DNA of 64,000 nt from the NCBI RefSeq assembly GCF_001687105.1, contig NZ_CP014595.1, forward strand, positions 2,307,001 to 2,371,000, given 5' to 3'. This DNA comes from Salipiger sp. CCB-MM3. GTDB lineage: Bacteria; Pseudomonadota; Alphaproteobacteria; Rhodobacterales; Rhodobacteraceae. The position numbers and the translations under genes are program-made. Shown here one piece after another: positions 8,612 through 17,757 of the stretch (position 1 is its first letter; each line of letters starts with the position of its first letter). Under the pieces are notes generated by a model. The model had not been told where the DNA came from. It worked only from the letters and a program-made list of their open reading frames with translations, and did no database searches.

Positions 8612-8651
8612 CTGGCCCGTTCCTTCTTGATCTGGTACACGCCGGGGTAAA

Positions 8652-8675
8652 GCTCCGGGGTGCGAGCCCCGGAGC
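8652..8675 (-). terminator. Hairpin after the acyl-CoA dehydrogenase gene
   Basis: GCTCCGGGG and CCCCGGAGC form a perfect 9-bp stem with a six-base loop, about 10 bases past the stop of the acyl-CoA dehydrogenase on the minus strand. Only a short T-run (TTTA) follows. It may attenuate transcription into the SDR gene. Confidence 0.55.
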
Positions 8676-8685
8676 GGTGTTCCGT

Positions 8686-10476
8686 TCAGAATGCCGCCTC
8701 GTCGAGCGCCATGAGAGTCTCGCCACCGGCCATGATCTGCGACAGCAACGTGCCGGTCTGCGGCAGCATCCGCTCCATGTAGAAGCGCGCAGTCACCTGC
8801 TTGGTGGCGTAGAACCCGTCCGGATCGCCGGTCTCACGGCTCTGCGCCATCGCGGTCTCTGCCATGCGCGCCCAGAGATAGCCCATGGCGGTCAGGCCAA
8901 AGAGCCGCAGGTAATCCGTGGCCGCCGCCCCGGCTTCGTCCGGGTTGGCAAGCCCGCGCCGGGCGACGGTGGCCGAGGCAGTTTGCAGGCGGCCAAAGGC
9001 CTTGGCGAGCGGCGCGATATAGTGGGCCATCTCGGGGGTCTGCGCGTGCTGCTCGATATATTCCGACACCGGATGGAAGAACCGGCGCAGCAAGCGCCCG
9101 CCATTGGCTCCCAGCTTGCGGCCCACCAGATCGAGCGCCTGAATGCCGTTCGTGCCCTCGTAGATCTGCGTGATGCGCGCGTCGCGGACGTATTGCTCCA
9201 TGCCGTGCTCGCGGATGTAGCCATGGCCGCCCAGCACCTGCATCCCGAGGTTGGCGTTCTCAAAGCCAAGATCGGTGAACAGCGCCTTCACGATCGGCGT
9301 CATCAGCGCCACGAAATCCTCCGAGGTCTTGCGCACCTCCGGGTCGGGGTGGTGGGTCTGCTTATCAAGCTCCTTGGCGACCCAGACCGCCATCGCGCGG
9401 CAGCCTTCGGTCGCCGCCCGCTGCAGCAGCAGCATCCGGCGCACGTCGGGATGCACGATGATCGGATCGGCGGGCTTGTCGGGCGCTTTGGTGCCGGTCA
9501 GCGACCGCCCCTGCAGACGCTCGCGCGCATAGGCGACCGAGCCCTGATAGGCGGCCTCGGCCAGCCCCAGCCCCTGACCGCCAACCGCGAGGCGTTCGTT
9601 GTTCATCATGGTGAACATCGCCTGCAGGCCCTTGTGCGGCGCGCCGACGAGCCAGCCCTGTGCACCGTCGAAGTTCATCACGCAGGTCGACGAGGCCTTG
9701 ATCCCCATCTTGTGCTCGATGCTCGAGCATTGCACGCCGTTGCGCGCGCCCGGCGCGCCCTCCGCGGTGGGCAGGAATTTCGGCACGAGGAACAGGCTGA
9801 TCCCACGCGAGCCCTTGGGCGCATCCGGCAGCCGGGCCAGAACCAGATGGATGATGTTCTCGGTCAGGTCATGCTCGCCCGCCGAGATGAAAATCTTGGT
9901 CCCGGTGATGGAAAAGCTGCCATCCTCCTGCGGCAGCGCCTTGGTGCGCAGAAGCCCGAGATCGGTGCCGCAATGCGGCTCGGTCAGGCACATGGTGCCG
10001 GACCACGTGCCATCGACCAGCTTGGGCAGATACGCCTGCTTCAGTTCCTCCGAGCCATGGCTGTGCAGCGCCAGATAAGCGCCATGCGAGAGGCCGGGGT
10101 ACATGCCGAACGACAGGTTCGCCGAGCAGATCATCTCGGTCACCAGCACGTCGGCGGCGGCGGGCAGCCCCTGTCCGCCATAGGCGGGATCGCAGGTCAT
10201 CGCCGTCCAGCCGCCTTCGCGGAACTGGCGATAGGCCTCGGGGAAACCGGCGGGGGTGCGGACCACGCCGTTTTCCAGAGTGCAGCCTTCCTCGTCGCCC
10301 GAGCGGTTGATCGGGTGCAGCACTTCGGCGCAGATCTTGCCGGCTTCTTCGAGGATCGGGTCGATCAGATCCGGGGTGAACTCTTCGAAACCCGGAAGCT
10401 CTGCCAGCTCGTCGCAGCCCAGCAGCTCGTGATAGACAAAGCGCATGTCGCGCAGGGGGGGTGTGTAATTGGCCAT
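8686..10476 (-). CDS. Acyl-CoA dehydrogenase, DmdC-like long form
   Basis: A 596-residue flavoprotein, longer than classical acyl-CoA dehydrogenases (about 380) and matching the 580-600-residue DmdC/FadE-related group with an extra C-terminal domain. Visible features are an N-terminal helical domain, the FAD-binding motif MCLTEPHCGTDLGLL, the beta-domain segment ITGTKIFISAGEHD, and YEGTNGIQALDLVGRK where the catalytic Glu lies. The rest (about 470-596) is the C-terminal extension. It oxidises an acyl-CoA to the 2-enoyl-CoA. Gene order fadA-fadB-this gene makes it the first step of beta-oxidation. DmdC itself acts on methylmercaptopropionyl-CoA; sequence alone cannot exclude that here, but no other dmd gene is nearby. 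Confidence 0.88.
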   Translation of the reverse strand: MANYTPPLRDMRFVYHELLGCDELAELPGFEEFTPDLIDPILEEAGKICAEVLHPINRSGDEEGCTLENGVVRTPAGFPEAYRQFREGGWTAMTCDPAYGGQGLPAAADVLVTEMICSANLSFGMYPGLSHGAYLALHSHGSEELKQAYLPKLVDGTWSGTMCLTEPHCGTDLGLLRTKALPQEDGSFSITGTKIFISAGEHDLTENIIHLVLARLPDAPKGSRGISLFLVPKFLPTAEGAPGARNGVQCSSIEHKMGIKASSTCVMNFDGAQGWLVGAPHKGLQAMFTMMNNERLAVGGQGLGLAEAAYQGSVAYARERLQGRSLTGTKAPDKPADPIIVHPDVRRMLLLQRAATEGCRAMAVWVAKELDKQTHHPDPEVRKTSEDFVALMTPIVKALFTDLGFENANLGMQVLGGHGYIREHGMEQYVRDARITQIYEGTNGIQALDLVGRKLGANGGRLLRRFFHPVSEYIEQHAQTPEMAHYIAPLAKAFGRLQTASATVARRGLANPDEAGAAATDYLRLFGLTAMGYLWARMAETAMAQSRETGDPDGFYATKQVTARFYMERMLPQTGTLLSQIMAGGETLMALDEAAF

Positions 10477-10516
10477 CGTCGCGATGTCCCTGTTCTGTGC
10501 GGCCCAAGGCCGGGGT

Positions 10517-12844
10517 TCAGTTCCGGAGCGGCTTGCCGGTCATCAGCATGGTTTCGATGCGGTCGAGCGTGCCGGGCCGCTTGACCAGCGTGAAGAACCG
10601 CTCGCGTTCGAGGGCCAGCAGGTCCGCATCGGTGAGGGTCTCGATCGGGTCGGTGCCCCCGCCCGACAGCACCTCGGCCAGCGCGACCGAGACGATCTCG
10701 TCATAGGGGGTGGCCTTGCCCATCTTGCGAAATTGCTGCACCGCCATCTCCATGGCAACGAGGCCCGACGGGCCGGGCAGCGTGTACTCCCGCGTCTCGG
10801 GGGCGGCGTAGCCCTCGACCATAGCGAGCGCACGGGCCTTGGCATCGGCCAGAAGCCGGGCGCGGTTCATGGTGATCCCATCCTCGGGGCGCAGGAACAG
10901 AAGCTCCTTTGCCTCGGCGGCGGATTTCGCCACCGTCGCGGTGCTGAGGATCTCGAAGACCTTCGACGGAACCGGCATCGGCCCCTTGGGCAGACGGCCG
11001 AAGCGCTGCCAGCGGTGCAGCATCTCGGTGCAGCCGCCCCAGCCGGGGATCAGCCCGACGCCGACCTCGACAAGGCCGATGTAGCTTTCCGCATGGGCCT
11101 GCACCGCATCGCAATGCAGCAGCACCTCGCAGCCGCCGCCAAGCGCCATGCCCGAGGGCGCGCCGACGACGGGGAAGGGGGCCGAGCGCATGTCCTGAAA
11201 GGTCTTTTGACCCAAGGCCACCAGCCCCTCGATCTGGTCCCACGCGGCGATATTGGCAGCAAAGAAGGCGAGGCCGAGGTTGGCGCCGACCGAGAAATTG
11301 GTGCCCTCGTTGTGGATCACCAGCGCCTTATACTCGGCCTCCACCAGCTTCAGCGTCTTGCCCAGAAGCGCCATGATCTGGTCGTCCATCGAATTCATCT
11401 TGGAGGTGAACTCGAAGCACAGAACGCCGTCCCCGATGTCCCAGACCGCGGCGGATCCGTTCTTGAGCACAGGCTTTGCGCCGCGCTTGATGTCGGAAAG
11501 CAGCAGCACACCCTCGGGGCGCGTCACCGGATGGTAGGCACCGTCGAGGCCCAGCTGTTCGAGCTTGCCCGCCTCGACGCGATAGAAACTGCGCCCGCGC
11601 GCCAGCTGCAGGATCGGCGGCACCGTCTCGCCTTCGGCCTCGAGCCGCTCGGCCAGCCAGTCCGGGCCGATCTTGTCCATCAGCGCAAAGGGGCCGTCCT
11701 TCCAGCCGTAGCCAAGGCACATGGCCTCGTCGATGTCGGCGATCGTGTCGGCCACTTCGCCCGCCAGCCCGGCGGCATAGCGCAGCGTCGCGCCCATCAC
11801 CTCGGCGGCATAACGCCCCTCGGCGCTGTCATGCGCCATGAGCGCGCGCGGGCTGCGCCCGGCCTCTTCCATGGCCTCGGATCGCGGCTTGCGGGCGGTT
11901 GCGTAATGCCCGCTCGACAGGTCGACCGCCTCTTTCACCTTGTTGCCGCCGTCGCGGTTCAGGCGATAGAAGCCGCCCTTGCCCTTCCGGCCGGTGTAGC
12001 CCTCGGCGATCATTTTCTGCACCACCGGCAGCGGGCGGTTGGCGGTGTGGAAGGCATCGCTCTGCGGCAGGGCGGCGGCGAGGCTCGCGTTCACATGAGG
12101 CATGAGGTCGAGCCCGACCAGATCGAGCAGCCCGAAGACCCCGGTCTTGGGAATGCCGAAGGGCTTGCCGATCAGCGCATCGGCCTGCTCCACCGGGATG
12201 CCGCGCTCGGCGGCCTCGATCACCGCTTTCTGCAGCCAGTAGACGCCGAGGCGGTTGCCGATGAAGCTTGGCGTGTCCTTGGCCCGGACCACCGTCTTGC
12301 CAAGCCGCCGGTCGGCGAAATCGGCGATGAGCTCTGCCGCATCGGCGCGGGTGGCGGCGCCGGTGACCAGTTCCATAAGCCGCATATAGCGGGGCGGGTT
12401 GAAGAAATGCGTGATCAGGAAGTCCTGCGCAAAGCTCTCGGGAAGCCCGCCCACCAGCGTCGCCAGCGGGATGGTCGAGGTGTTGGACGACACGATGCTG
12501 CCACGCTTCCGCGCGCCCTCAATCTTGCGATAGAGGTCTTGCTTGATGTCGAGCCGCTCGATCACCGCCTCGATGATCCAATCGGCTTCGGCAAGACGCT
12601 CCAGATCGTCCTCAAGGTTGCCGGTCTCCACCAGCCGCGCCGCCTTGCGCCCCATGAAGGGCGCCGGATCGGCCTTCTGCATCCGCGCCACGGCCCCTTC
12701 GGCCAGCGCGTTGCGGCTGGCCGCGCCCTCGGGCACGATGTCGAGCAGCAGCACCTTCACCCCGGCATTGGCCACATGCGCCGCAATCGCGGCCCCCATG
12801 ACTCCGGCGCCGATGACGGCGACTTTTTCGATACCGGCCATCAT
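10517..12844 (-). CDS. fadB: 3-hydroxyacyl-CoA dehydrogenase/enoyl-CoA hydratase (FadB-type)
   Basis: The start chosen is ATG 12844, whose ATGA overlaps the stop of the upstream thiolase gene; this gives 775 residues. An NAD-binding domain opens the protein (VAVIGAGVMGAAIA), followed by SSNTSTIPL and THFFNPPRYMRLMELV, typical of 3-hydroxyacyl-CoA dehydrogenase. The C-terminal part (about 440-700) is a crotonase domain with an oxyanion-hole segment GMALGGGCEVLLHCDAV and VEVGVGLIPGWGG. The dehydrogenase-first order is opposite to E. coli FadB and usual in Rhodobacterales. It hydrates enoyl-CoA and oxidises the resulting 3-hydroxyacyl-CoA; with the adjacent thiolase it completes a beta-oxidation turn. 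Confidence 0.93.
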   Translation of the reverse strand: MMAGIEKVAVIGAGVMGAAIAAHVANAGVKVLLLDIVPEGAASRNALAEGAVARMQKADPAPFMGRKAARLVETGNLEDDLERLAEADWIIEAVIERLDIKQDLYRKIEGARKRGSIVSSNTSTIPLATLVGGLPESFAQDFLITHFFNPPRYMRLMELVTGAATRADAAELIADFADRRLGKTVVRAKDTPSFIGNRLGVYWLQKAVIEAAERGIPVEQADALIGKPFGIPKTGVFGLLDLVGLDLMPHVNASLAAALPQSDAFHTANRPLPVVQKMIAEGYTGRKGKGGFYRLNRDGGNKVKEAVDLSSGHYATARKPRSEAMEEAGRSPRALMAHDSAEGRYAAEVMGATLRYAAGLAGEVADTIADIDEAMCLGYGWKDGPFALMDKIGPDWLAERLEAEGETVPPILQLARGRSFYRVEAGKLEQLGLDGAYHPVTRPEGVLLLSDIKRGAKPVLKNGSAAVWDIGDGVLCFEFTSKMNSMDDQIMALLGKTLKLVEAEYKALVIHNEGTNFSVGANLGLAFFAANIAAWDQIEGLVALGQKTFQDMRSAPFPVVGAPSGMALGGGCEVLLHCDAVQAHAESYIGLVEVGVGLIPGWGGCTEMLHRWQRFGRLPKGPMPVPSKVFEILSTATVAKSAAEAKELLFLRPEDGITMNRARLLADAKARALAMVEGYAAPETREYTLPGPSGLVAMEMAVQQFRKMGKATPYDEIVSVALAEVLSGGGTDPIETLTDADLLALERERFFTLVKRPGTLDRIETMLMTGKPLRN

Positions 12845-13977
12845 GCGGCCTCCAAAATGGTGGCGATGCCCTGACCGCCGCCGATGCACTGCGTGGCCAG
12901 CGCGTAACGGCCCCCTTCGCGCTTCAGCAGGCTCGCCGCCTTGCCGACGATCCGCGCGCCGGTGGCACCCAGCGGATGGCCGAGCGCGATGGCACCGCCG
13001 TCGAGATTGACCCGCGCCGGATCGAGGTCGAGATCGCGGATGCAGGCGATGGACTGGCTGGCGAAAGCCTCGTTGAGCTCGATCACGTCGAGATCGCTGG
13101 CGGAAAGCTCGGCGCGCTGCAGCGCCGCGCGGGTCGCGGCAACCGGGCCGATCCCCATGACGTCGGGCGCGCAGCCCTTCACCGCCACGGATTTCACATA
13201 GGCGATGATCGGCAGCCCCTGCGCTTCGGCAAAGCTGTCCGAGCACACCAGCAGCGCCGCGCAGCCATCGGTCAGCGGCGACGAGGTGCCCGCCGTCACC
13301 ACACCTTCGGCGTCGAAGGCGGGCTTGAGATCGGCAAGACCCTGAAGCGTCGTCTCCGGGCGCAGGCAGCCGTCGGTCTCGACCACCCCATCGCGCCCGG
13401 TGATCGGCACGATCTCATCGGCAAACAGACCCTTCTGCAGCGCCGCGGCGGCCTTCTCCTGCGAGCGGAGGGCGAACTCTTCCTGCTCGGCCCGCGAGAT
13501 CTGCCAGCGCCGGGCAACATTCTCTGCGGTCTCACCCATGCCCATATAGGCCTCGGGGTGGCTGCGGGCGAACTCGGGATGGGGCATCGGGTTGAAGCCC
13601 ATCATCGGCACCCGGCTCATGTTCTCGACACCGGCGCAAACGAAGGCGTCTCCGGCGCCCATGGCGATCGAGCCGGCGGCCACATGCACCGAGGTCATCG
13701 ACGAGCCGCAGAAACGGTTGATCGTGGCCGCGCCCACCGATTGCGGCAGCCCGCTCATCAGGCCCACAAGCCGGGCGAGGTTGAGGCCCTGCTCGCCTTC
13801 GGGGAAGGCGCAACCGAGCAGCAGATCCTCGATCCCCTCGGGATCGACCCCGGTGCGGGCGACCAGCGCCCGGACCACCTGCGCGGCCATATCGTCGGGC
13901 CGGACCTTGGCCAGAGCGCCCTTGCGGGCCAGGGTGAAAGGCGAGCGCATGTAGCCCGCGACAACGACACGTGTCAT
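12841..13977 (-). CDS. fadA: Acetyl-CoA C-acyltransferase (thiolase)
   Basis: A 378-residue thiolase with all three catalytic positions: acyl-accepting Cys90 in NRFCGSSM, His334 in ALGHPLGATG and Cys364 in ATQCIGGGQG. It cleaves 3-ketoacyl-CoA to acetyl-CoA and a shortened acyl-CoA. Its stop overlaps the fadB start by 4 bases, as expected for partners of the beta-oxidation complex. The merR-type regulator gene ends about 64 bases upstream on the same strand, so fadA-fadB and the dehydrogenase are probably read in the same transcript as the regulator. Confidence 0.93.
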   Translation of the reverse strand: MTRVVVAGYMRSPFTLARKGALAKVRPDDMAAQVVRALVARTGVDPEGIEDLLLGCAFPEGEQGLNLARLVGLMSGLPQSVGAATINRFCGSSMTSVHVAAGSIAMGAGDAFVCAGVENMSRVPMMGFNPMPHPEFARSHPEAYMGMGETAENVARRWQISRAEQEEFALRSQEKAAAALQKGLFADEIVPITGRDGVVETDGCLRPETTLQGLADLKPAFDAEGVVTAGTSSPLTDGCAALLVCSDSFAEAQGLPIIAYVKSVAVKGCAPDVMGIGPVAATRAALQRAELSASDLDVIELNEAFASQSIACIRDLDLDPARVNLDGGAIALGHPLGATGARIVGKAASLLKREGGRYALATQCIGGGQGIATILEAA

Positions 13978-14041
13978 CGGTAACTCTCCGGAGTTGCGTG
14001 AGGAATTTGGAAGCGCGAAACCCTGCGGGTTCCGTGGGTGT

Positions 14042-14452
14042 TCAGGACGTCCGCGCGGTCTTCGGCGCGGTTTCTGTCTCGTGGCGCTTGAGGGCGTCCA
14101 GCGACATCTGCTCGATCTCGCGCAGTTCCTTGAGCGTCACGCGCAACGTCTCGAACTGTTCGTCGAGTTCGTGGATGCGCTGACGGACCTTGGCCAAAAG
14201 CGCGTCGATTTGCTCGCGCTGGGTCGGATCGGCGTCGTAGAGATCGAGATATTCCCGGATGTCCTTCAGCGTGAAGCCAAGCCGCTTCCCGCGCAGGATC
14301 AGGATCAGCCGCCCGCGATCCCGCGAGGTGTAGATCCGATTGGTGCCCACACGCTGCGGCAGCACGAGCCCCTGCTCCTCGTAGAAGCGGATGGTGCGCG
14401 GCGTCACGCCAAGCTCTTTCGAAAGTTCCGAGATCGAGTAGAGCTTGTCCAT
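14042..14452 (-). CDS. MerR-family regulator of the fatty-acid locus
   Basis: The start at 14452 gives a 136-residue protein beginning MDKLYSISELSKELGV, the canonical MerR winged-helix start. The DNA-binding region continues TPRTIRFYEEQGLVLPQRVGTNRIYTSRDRGRL. The rest is a long coiled coil (about 75-125, QIDALLAKVRQRIHELDEQFETLRVTL). No cysteine cluster for metals is present, so the inducer is probably organic. Being embedded between fadD and fadA, it most likely senses an acyl-CoA, like LiuR/FadP-type MerR regulators. A candidate operator, GCGTCA-N4-GTTTACGTA, lies upstream of this gene and again upstream of fadL. Confidence 0.88.
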   Translation of the reverse strand: MDKLYSISELSKELGVTPRTIRFYEEQGLVLPQRVGTNRIYTSRDRGRLILILRGKRLGFTLKDIREYLDLYDADPTQREQIDALLAKVRQRIHELDEQFETLRVTLKELREIEQMSLDALKRHETETAPKTARTS

Positions 14453-14551
14453 CTGAAACCTGTCGCAGCAAAGGGTTAGGCGAAAGCGCTGCCCGCACCT
14501 CACCAAGAATTCTACCACCGTGGAGCGGGCCGTGGATAGGCCTTTCCGCGC

Positions 14552-14570
14552 GCGTCATCTCGTTTACGTA
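14552..14570. promoter_or_regulatory. Candidate MerR operator upstream of the regulator gene
   Basis: GCGTCA, four bases, GTTTACGTA, in the gap between the end of fadD and the start of merR. The same words with the same spacing occur at 17827-17845 upstream of fadL. On the minus strand it reads TACGTAAAC then ATGACGC, an imperfect inverted repeat. Confidence 0.5.
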
Positions 14571-14572
14571 GT

Positions 14573-16321
14573 TCATGACGCCACCGTGCCGCCGGATTGG
14601 GCGGTTTTGGCGCGCAGACGTTCGGCTTCGACAAGCTCTTTCTTGGACAGCTTACCGACGAGGGTCTTGGGCAGGCTCTCGCAAATCTCGATCTGCTTGG
14701 GCATCTCGATGGGCGAGAGGTAATCCTTCAGGAAGCCGTGCAGCGCGTCTTCGGGCGCGTCGAGCGGCGTCTTCAGCACGACGAAGGCCTTGGGCGCGCT
14801 GCCGCGATAGTCGTCCGGCACGCCGATCACCACCGCCTCGGCCACCGCCGGATGCTGGTAGAGCGCTTCCTCGATGGCCCGAGGATAGACGTTGTAGCCG
14901 CTGCAGAGGATCATGTCCTTGATCCGGTCGACGATGAAGTAAAAGCCGTCCTCATCAACATATCCCACATCGCCGGTGCGCAGCGCACCTTCGATGAAGG
15001 TGTCGCGGGTGGCCTCGGGCTTGTTCCAATAGCCCTGCATAACCTGTGGGCCGCGCACGCAAAGCTCGCCCTTTTCATGCGGGCCGCAAATCCGGGTCGG
15101 ATCGTCGAGGTCGCGGATCTCCACCTGCGTGTCCGCCAGCGGCCTGCCGATGGAGCCGTCGCGCGCGCTGCCGTCGAGCGGGTTGCAGCAAACCACCGGC
15201 GAACTTTCCGAAAGCCCATAGCCTTCGCCAAGGCGGCAGCCGCTCAGCGTCTCGAACGCCCGGCGCACTTCGCCGGGCAGGGGGGCGCCGCCCGAGATGC
15301 AGCAGCGCAGCGAGGAAAGATTGGCCGCGCGCTTTTCCAGCGCATGGTTGATCGCGGTGTAGATGGTCGGCACGCCGGGAAACAGCGTCGGCTTCTGGCG
15401 CTCGATCACCTCGATGGTGCCATTGATGTCAAAGCGCGGCACCAGAATGATCTCGGCGGCGATGCGGACGGCGAGGTTCATCGCCACGGTCATGCCGAAG
15501 ACATGGAACAGCGGCAGCACCGCGAGCACGCGCTCTTCGCCCATCTTGGGGTCCGGCAGCCGCTGAAAGATTTGCTCGGCGTTGGCGACGATATTGGCGT
15601 GGGTCAGCATCGCGCCTTTGGACAGGCCCGTCGTGCCGCCGGTGTATTGCAGCGTCGCAAGGTCGGTCTCGGGGGTGATCGGGGCCGCGCGCACCGGGCC
15701 TTCGCTGCGGATCAGATCCCGGAACCGCAGATGCCGCGCATCCTTGGGCACCCGCGCCAGATCGCGGCGTTTGAGCAGCGGGAACAGCAGGCCTTTGAGA
15801 GGCGGCAGCATCTCGGCCATCGGGCAGATCACCAGCCGCTTCAGCGACCCGCGCCCCAGTTGCGCCGCCACCTTGGGATAAATCGCGGCCAGATCGGTGG
15901 TCACCATGAGCGTGACGCCCGAGTCCTCGACCTGATGCTGCAATTCGCGCGGAGCGTAGAGCGGGTTGAAGTTCACCACCGTTCCGCCCGCTTTCAACAC
16001 GGCGAAATAGCAGATCACGAAGGCGGGCACATTCGGCAGGCACAGCCCGACGCGGACGCCCTTGGTGACGCCCTGTTCGGCAAAGCCCGCTGCGGCGCGG
16101 TCGACCAGCGCGCCAAGCTCGCGATAGCTGTAGCGGCGCCCGAGGAAATGCATGGCCGGGCGGTCGCCGTGCAGACGCACGGCTTCGTCGAGCAGCGCGG
16201 GGATGGGGCGGGCATAGGCGCCCGCAAGCGCCGTGGCGTGCCGAGAGGGGGCAGGCGCAGCGCCAGCCTCTCGGTTCGGCATCAGTTCTTCAGGCGCGAT
16301 GGCATTTGGACACATGAGCAT
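14573..16321 (-). CDS. fadD: Long-chain fatty acid--CoA ligase
   Basis: The ATG at 16321 follows a CCGGAG ribosome-binding-like stretch and gives 582 residues; later in-frame ATGs are possible. This is an ANL-superfamily enzyme. The P-loop-like motif is YTGGTTGLSKGA, A5 is GYGLSESSPV, A7 is LRTGDVGYVDEDGF, then DRIKDMILCSGYNVYP, and the catalytic Lys lies in PKTLVGKLSKKEL near the C-terminus. It activates long-chain fatty acids to acyl-CoA with ATP, at the inner face of the cytoplasmic membrane. It lies between the outer-membrane importer gene fadL and the regulator. Upstream is a perfect inverted repeat GTCTTG-N5-CAAGAC (16380-16396). Confidence 0.93.
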   Translation of the reverse strand: MLMCPNAIAPEELMPNREAGAAPAPSRHATALAGAYARPIPALLDEAVRLHGDRPAMHFLGRRYSYRELGALVDRAAAGFAEQGVTKGVRVGLCLPNVPAFVICYFAVLKAGGTVVNFNPLYAPRELQHQVEDSGVTLMVTTDLAAIYPKVAAQLGRGSLKRLVICPMAEMLPPLKGLLFPLLKRRDLARVPKDARHLRFRDLIRSEGPVRAAPITPETDLATLQYTGGTTGLSKGAMLTHANIVANAEQIFQRLPDPKMGEERVLAVLPLFHVFGMTVAMNLAVRIAAEIILVPRFDINGTIEVIERQKPTLFPGVPTIYTAINHALEKRAANLSSLRCCISGGAPLPGEVRRAFETLSGCRLGEGYGLSESSPVVCCNPLDGSARDGSIGRPLADTQVEIRDLDDPTRICGPHEKGELCVRGPQVMQGYWNKPEATRDTFIEGALRTGDVGYVDEDGFYFIVDRIKDMILCSGYNVYPRAIEEALYQHPAVAEAVVIGVPDDYRGSAPKAFVVLKTPLDAPEDALHGFLKDYLSPIEMPKQIEICESLPKTLVGKLSKKELVEAERLRAKTAQSGGTVAS

Positions 16322-16379
16322 GGGCTCCGGGTACAGGGCAGCAGGTCCGGCGCTCGCAGGGCGCGGACTTCGGGGGCAT

Positions 16380-16396
16380 GTCTTGAGGTGCAAGAC
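16380..16396. promoter_or_regulatory. Inverted repeat upstream of fadD
   Basis: GTCTTG, five bases, CAAGAC: a perfect 6-bp dyad centred 67 bases upstream of the fadD start. It has no T-run and does not resemble the site shared by fadL and merR. It could be an operator for a second regulator. Confidence 0.35.
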
Positions 16397-16428
16397 ACGT
16401 CTCTATTCTGTGGATCGGCTGGCGCCTT

Positions 16429-16472
16429 CCGGGTCCCGCGCTGCGCCTCAGGTGCGCTTGCGCGGGGCCCGG
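16429..16472 (-). terminator. Strong GC hairpin after fadL
   Basis: CCGGGTCCCGCGC pairs with GCGCGGGGCCCGG (13 bp, one T-G pair) with a further inner stem GCGC/GCGC. It begins 8 bases past the fadL stop. No T-run follows on the minus strand, so it may protect the fadL mRNA end rather than terminate fully. Confidence 0.45.
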
Positions 16473-16479
16473 CGGCGGC

Positions 16480-17757
16480 TCAGAACCGGTAGGTCAGGCT
16501 GGCACTCAGGATATCGGCATGGCCTTCATAGATGCCGCTGAGCGTCCCGGAGTCCGTCGTTTCCTCGATATCTGCTTCGTCGAAGAAGATACGCGTGTAG
16601 CCGACGTTGATCACCCGATCCGGCGCGAACTCATAGCTGTAGCCCAGCGAGGCCCAGTAACGGTCGGCATCGGGGATGCGCGCCGTTCTGTGCGAGTCCG
16701 GCACCGGGCTCTGATCGTAGGCAACACCGAAATGGATCGTGTGGTTCTCGCGCGGCTTGTAGTCGGCCCCCAGCGAGACGAACCAGGAATCGTGCCATTT
16801 CTCTTCGGTCACGTCGTCGGGGCGGCCATCGTCAAACTTCACACGCAGTTCTTCGAAGGTCGACCAATTGGTCCACGACACATCGCCCATCACCGCCCAT
16901 TGTGGGTTGATCTCGTGATAGCCGCCGATCGAGACGATATCGGGCATGGTGACATCGGCCTCGGCATCCGAGCTGTTCAGCGTCGGAACCATCCCCGCGA
17001 TCGCAGCCGGCACATCCGAGATCTTGGCGGTGCCTTCAAGCGTGTATTTCGCCTGCGAGCGATAGCTCAGGCCGACGCGCGATGTCGGCGAGAACTCGTA
17101 GAGCATGCCCAGCGTGAAGCCATAGCCCCAACCGTCGCCGGTCAGCTCGGTATGGCCGTCCCCAACACCAAGCTGCGACAAGTTGATCGCGCGAGACAGC
17201 GTCGCCTCGGCATGGCCGATCTGGATACCGGCGCCCAGCGACAGTTGTTCGGTCGCCTGCCATGCGATGCTCGGGGTCAGAACGAGGTTCTGAATCTCGC
17301 TGTCGATGGCGAAATAGCGGCCTTTCCAGTCGTCGTCGTATTTCGTCGACAGGCCGAAAGGCACGGTCAGCGAAATGCCCGCCTTGAGCGTCGGGCTGAT
17401 GTCGAACAGCCCGTAAAACGCCGGTACGAACGTGCCTTCGCCCGCATTGCCGCTGTTTCCGCCCGAGTATTGGAAGCCGGCCACGCCAGCATCGCCCGAA
17501 AACTCGATGGTCGGCGCGACATAGTTCAGATCGAACTGTGCCTGCGCCCCCGGAATACGCATCATCCCGGCGGGGTTGGTATAGATGGTCGAAAGATCGG
17601 TCGCCTTGGCGGTCGATCCGGAAAAGGCAGAGCCCACACCTTCGGCGCTCATTTCACGTAATTGGAACCCGGCTGCATGTGCCCGATCCGTTAATGGCAG
17701 TAACGCACATAGCGCTCCCGCCGCCACAATAGCGGAATGCTTCACGCATTCAGACAT
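16480..17757 (-). CDS. fadL: FadL-family outer-membrane long-chain fatty acid transporter
   Basis: A 425-residue outer-membrane protein with a signal peptide ending at AHA (about residue 28). Right after cleavage comes AGFQLREMSAEGVGSAFSG, the plug segment typical of FadL/TodX. NPAGMMRIPG follows, then alternating amphipathic strands, and the protein ends in Phe (SLTYRF), as beta-barrels do. It carries hydrophobic substrates such as fatty acids across the outer membrane, feeding fadD downstream. Its promoter region is 17758-17845, where TTGACG on the minus strand sits inside the candidate MerR operator. Confidence 0.92.
   Translation of the reverse strand: MSECVKHSAIVAAGALCALLPLTDRAHAAGFQLREMSAEGVGSAFSGSTAKATDLSTIYTNPAGMMRIPGAQAQFDLNYVAPTIEFSGDAGVAGFQYSGGNSGNAGEGTFVPAFYGLFDISPTLKAGISLTVPFGLSTKYDDDWKGRYFAIDSEIQNLVLTPSIAWQATEQLSLGAGIQIGHAEATLSRAINLSQLGVGDGHTELTGDGWGYGFTLGMLYEFSPTSRVGLSYRSQAKYTLEGTAKISDVPAAIAGMVPTLNSSDAEADVTMPDIVSIGGYHEINPQWAVMGDVSWTNWSTFEELRVKFDDGRPDDVTEEKWHDSWFVSLGADYKPRENHTIHFGVAYDQSPVPDSHRTARIPDADRYWASLGYSYEFAPDRVINVGYTRIFFDEADIEETTDSGTLSGIYEGHADILSASLTYRF

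Noticed and set aside
8622..8650. CTTCTTGATCTGGTACACGCCGGGGT as another copy of the dispersed repeat
   Set aside because: Only the ends resemble the element and the AAATACGCC core is changed; similarity may be chance.
10469..12874. An 801-codon plus-strand frame opposite fadB
   Set aside because: It is the antisense shadow of fadB; the minus frame has every catalytic motif of the multifunctional enzyme.
12845..13246. An N-terminal extension of fadB to 13246
   Set aside because: It would overlap most of fadA in another frame; ATG 12844, overlapping the fadA stop, is the natural start.
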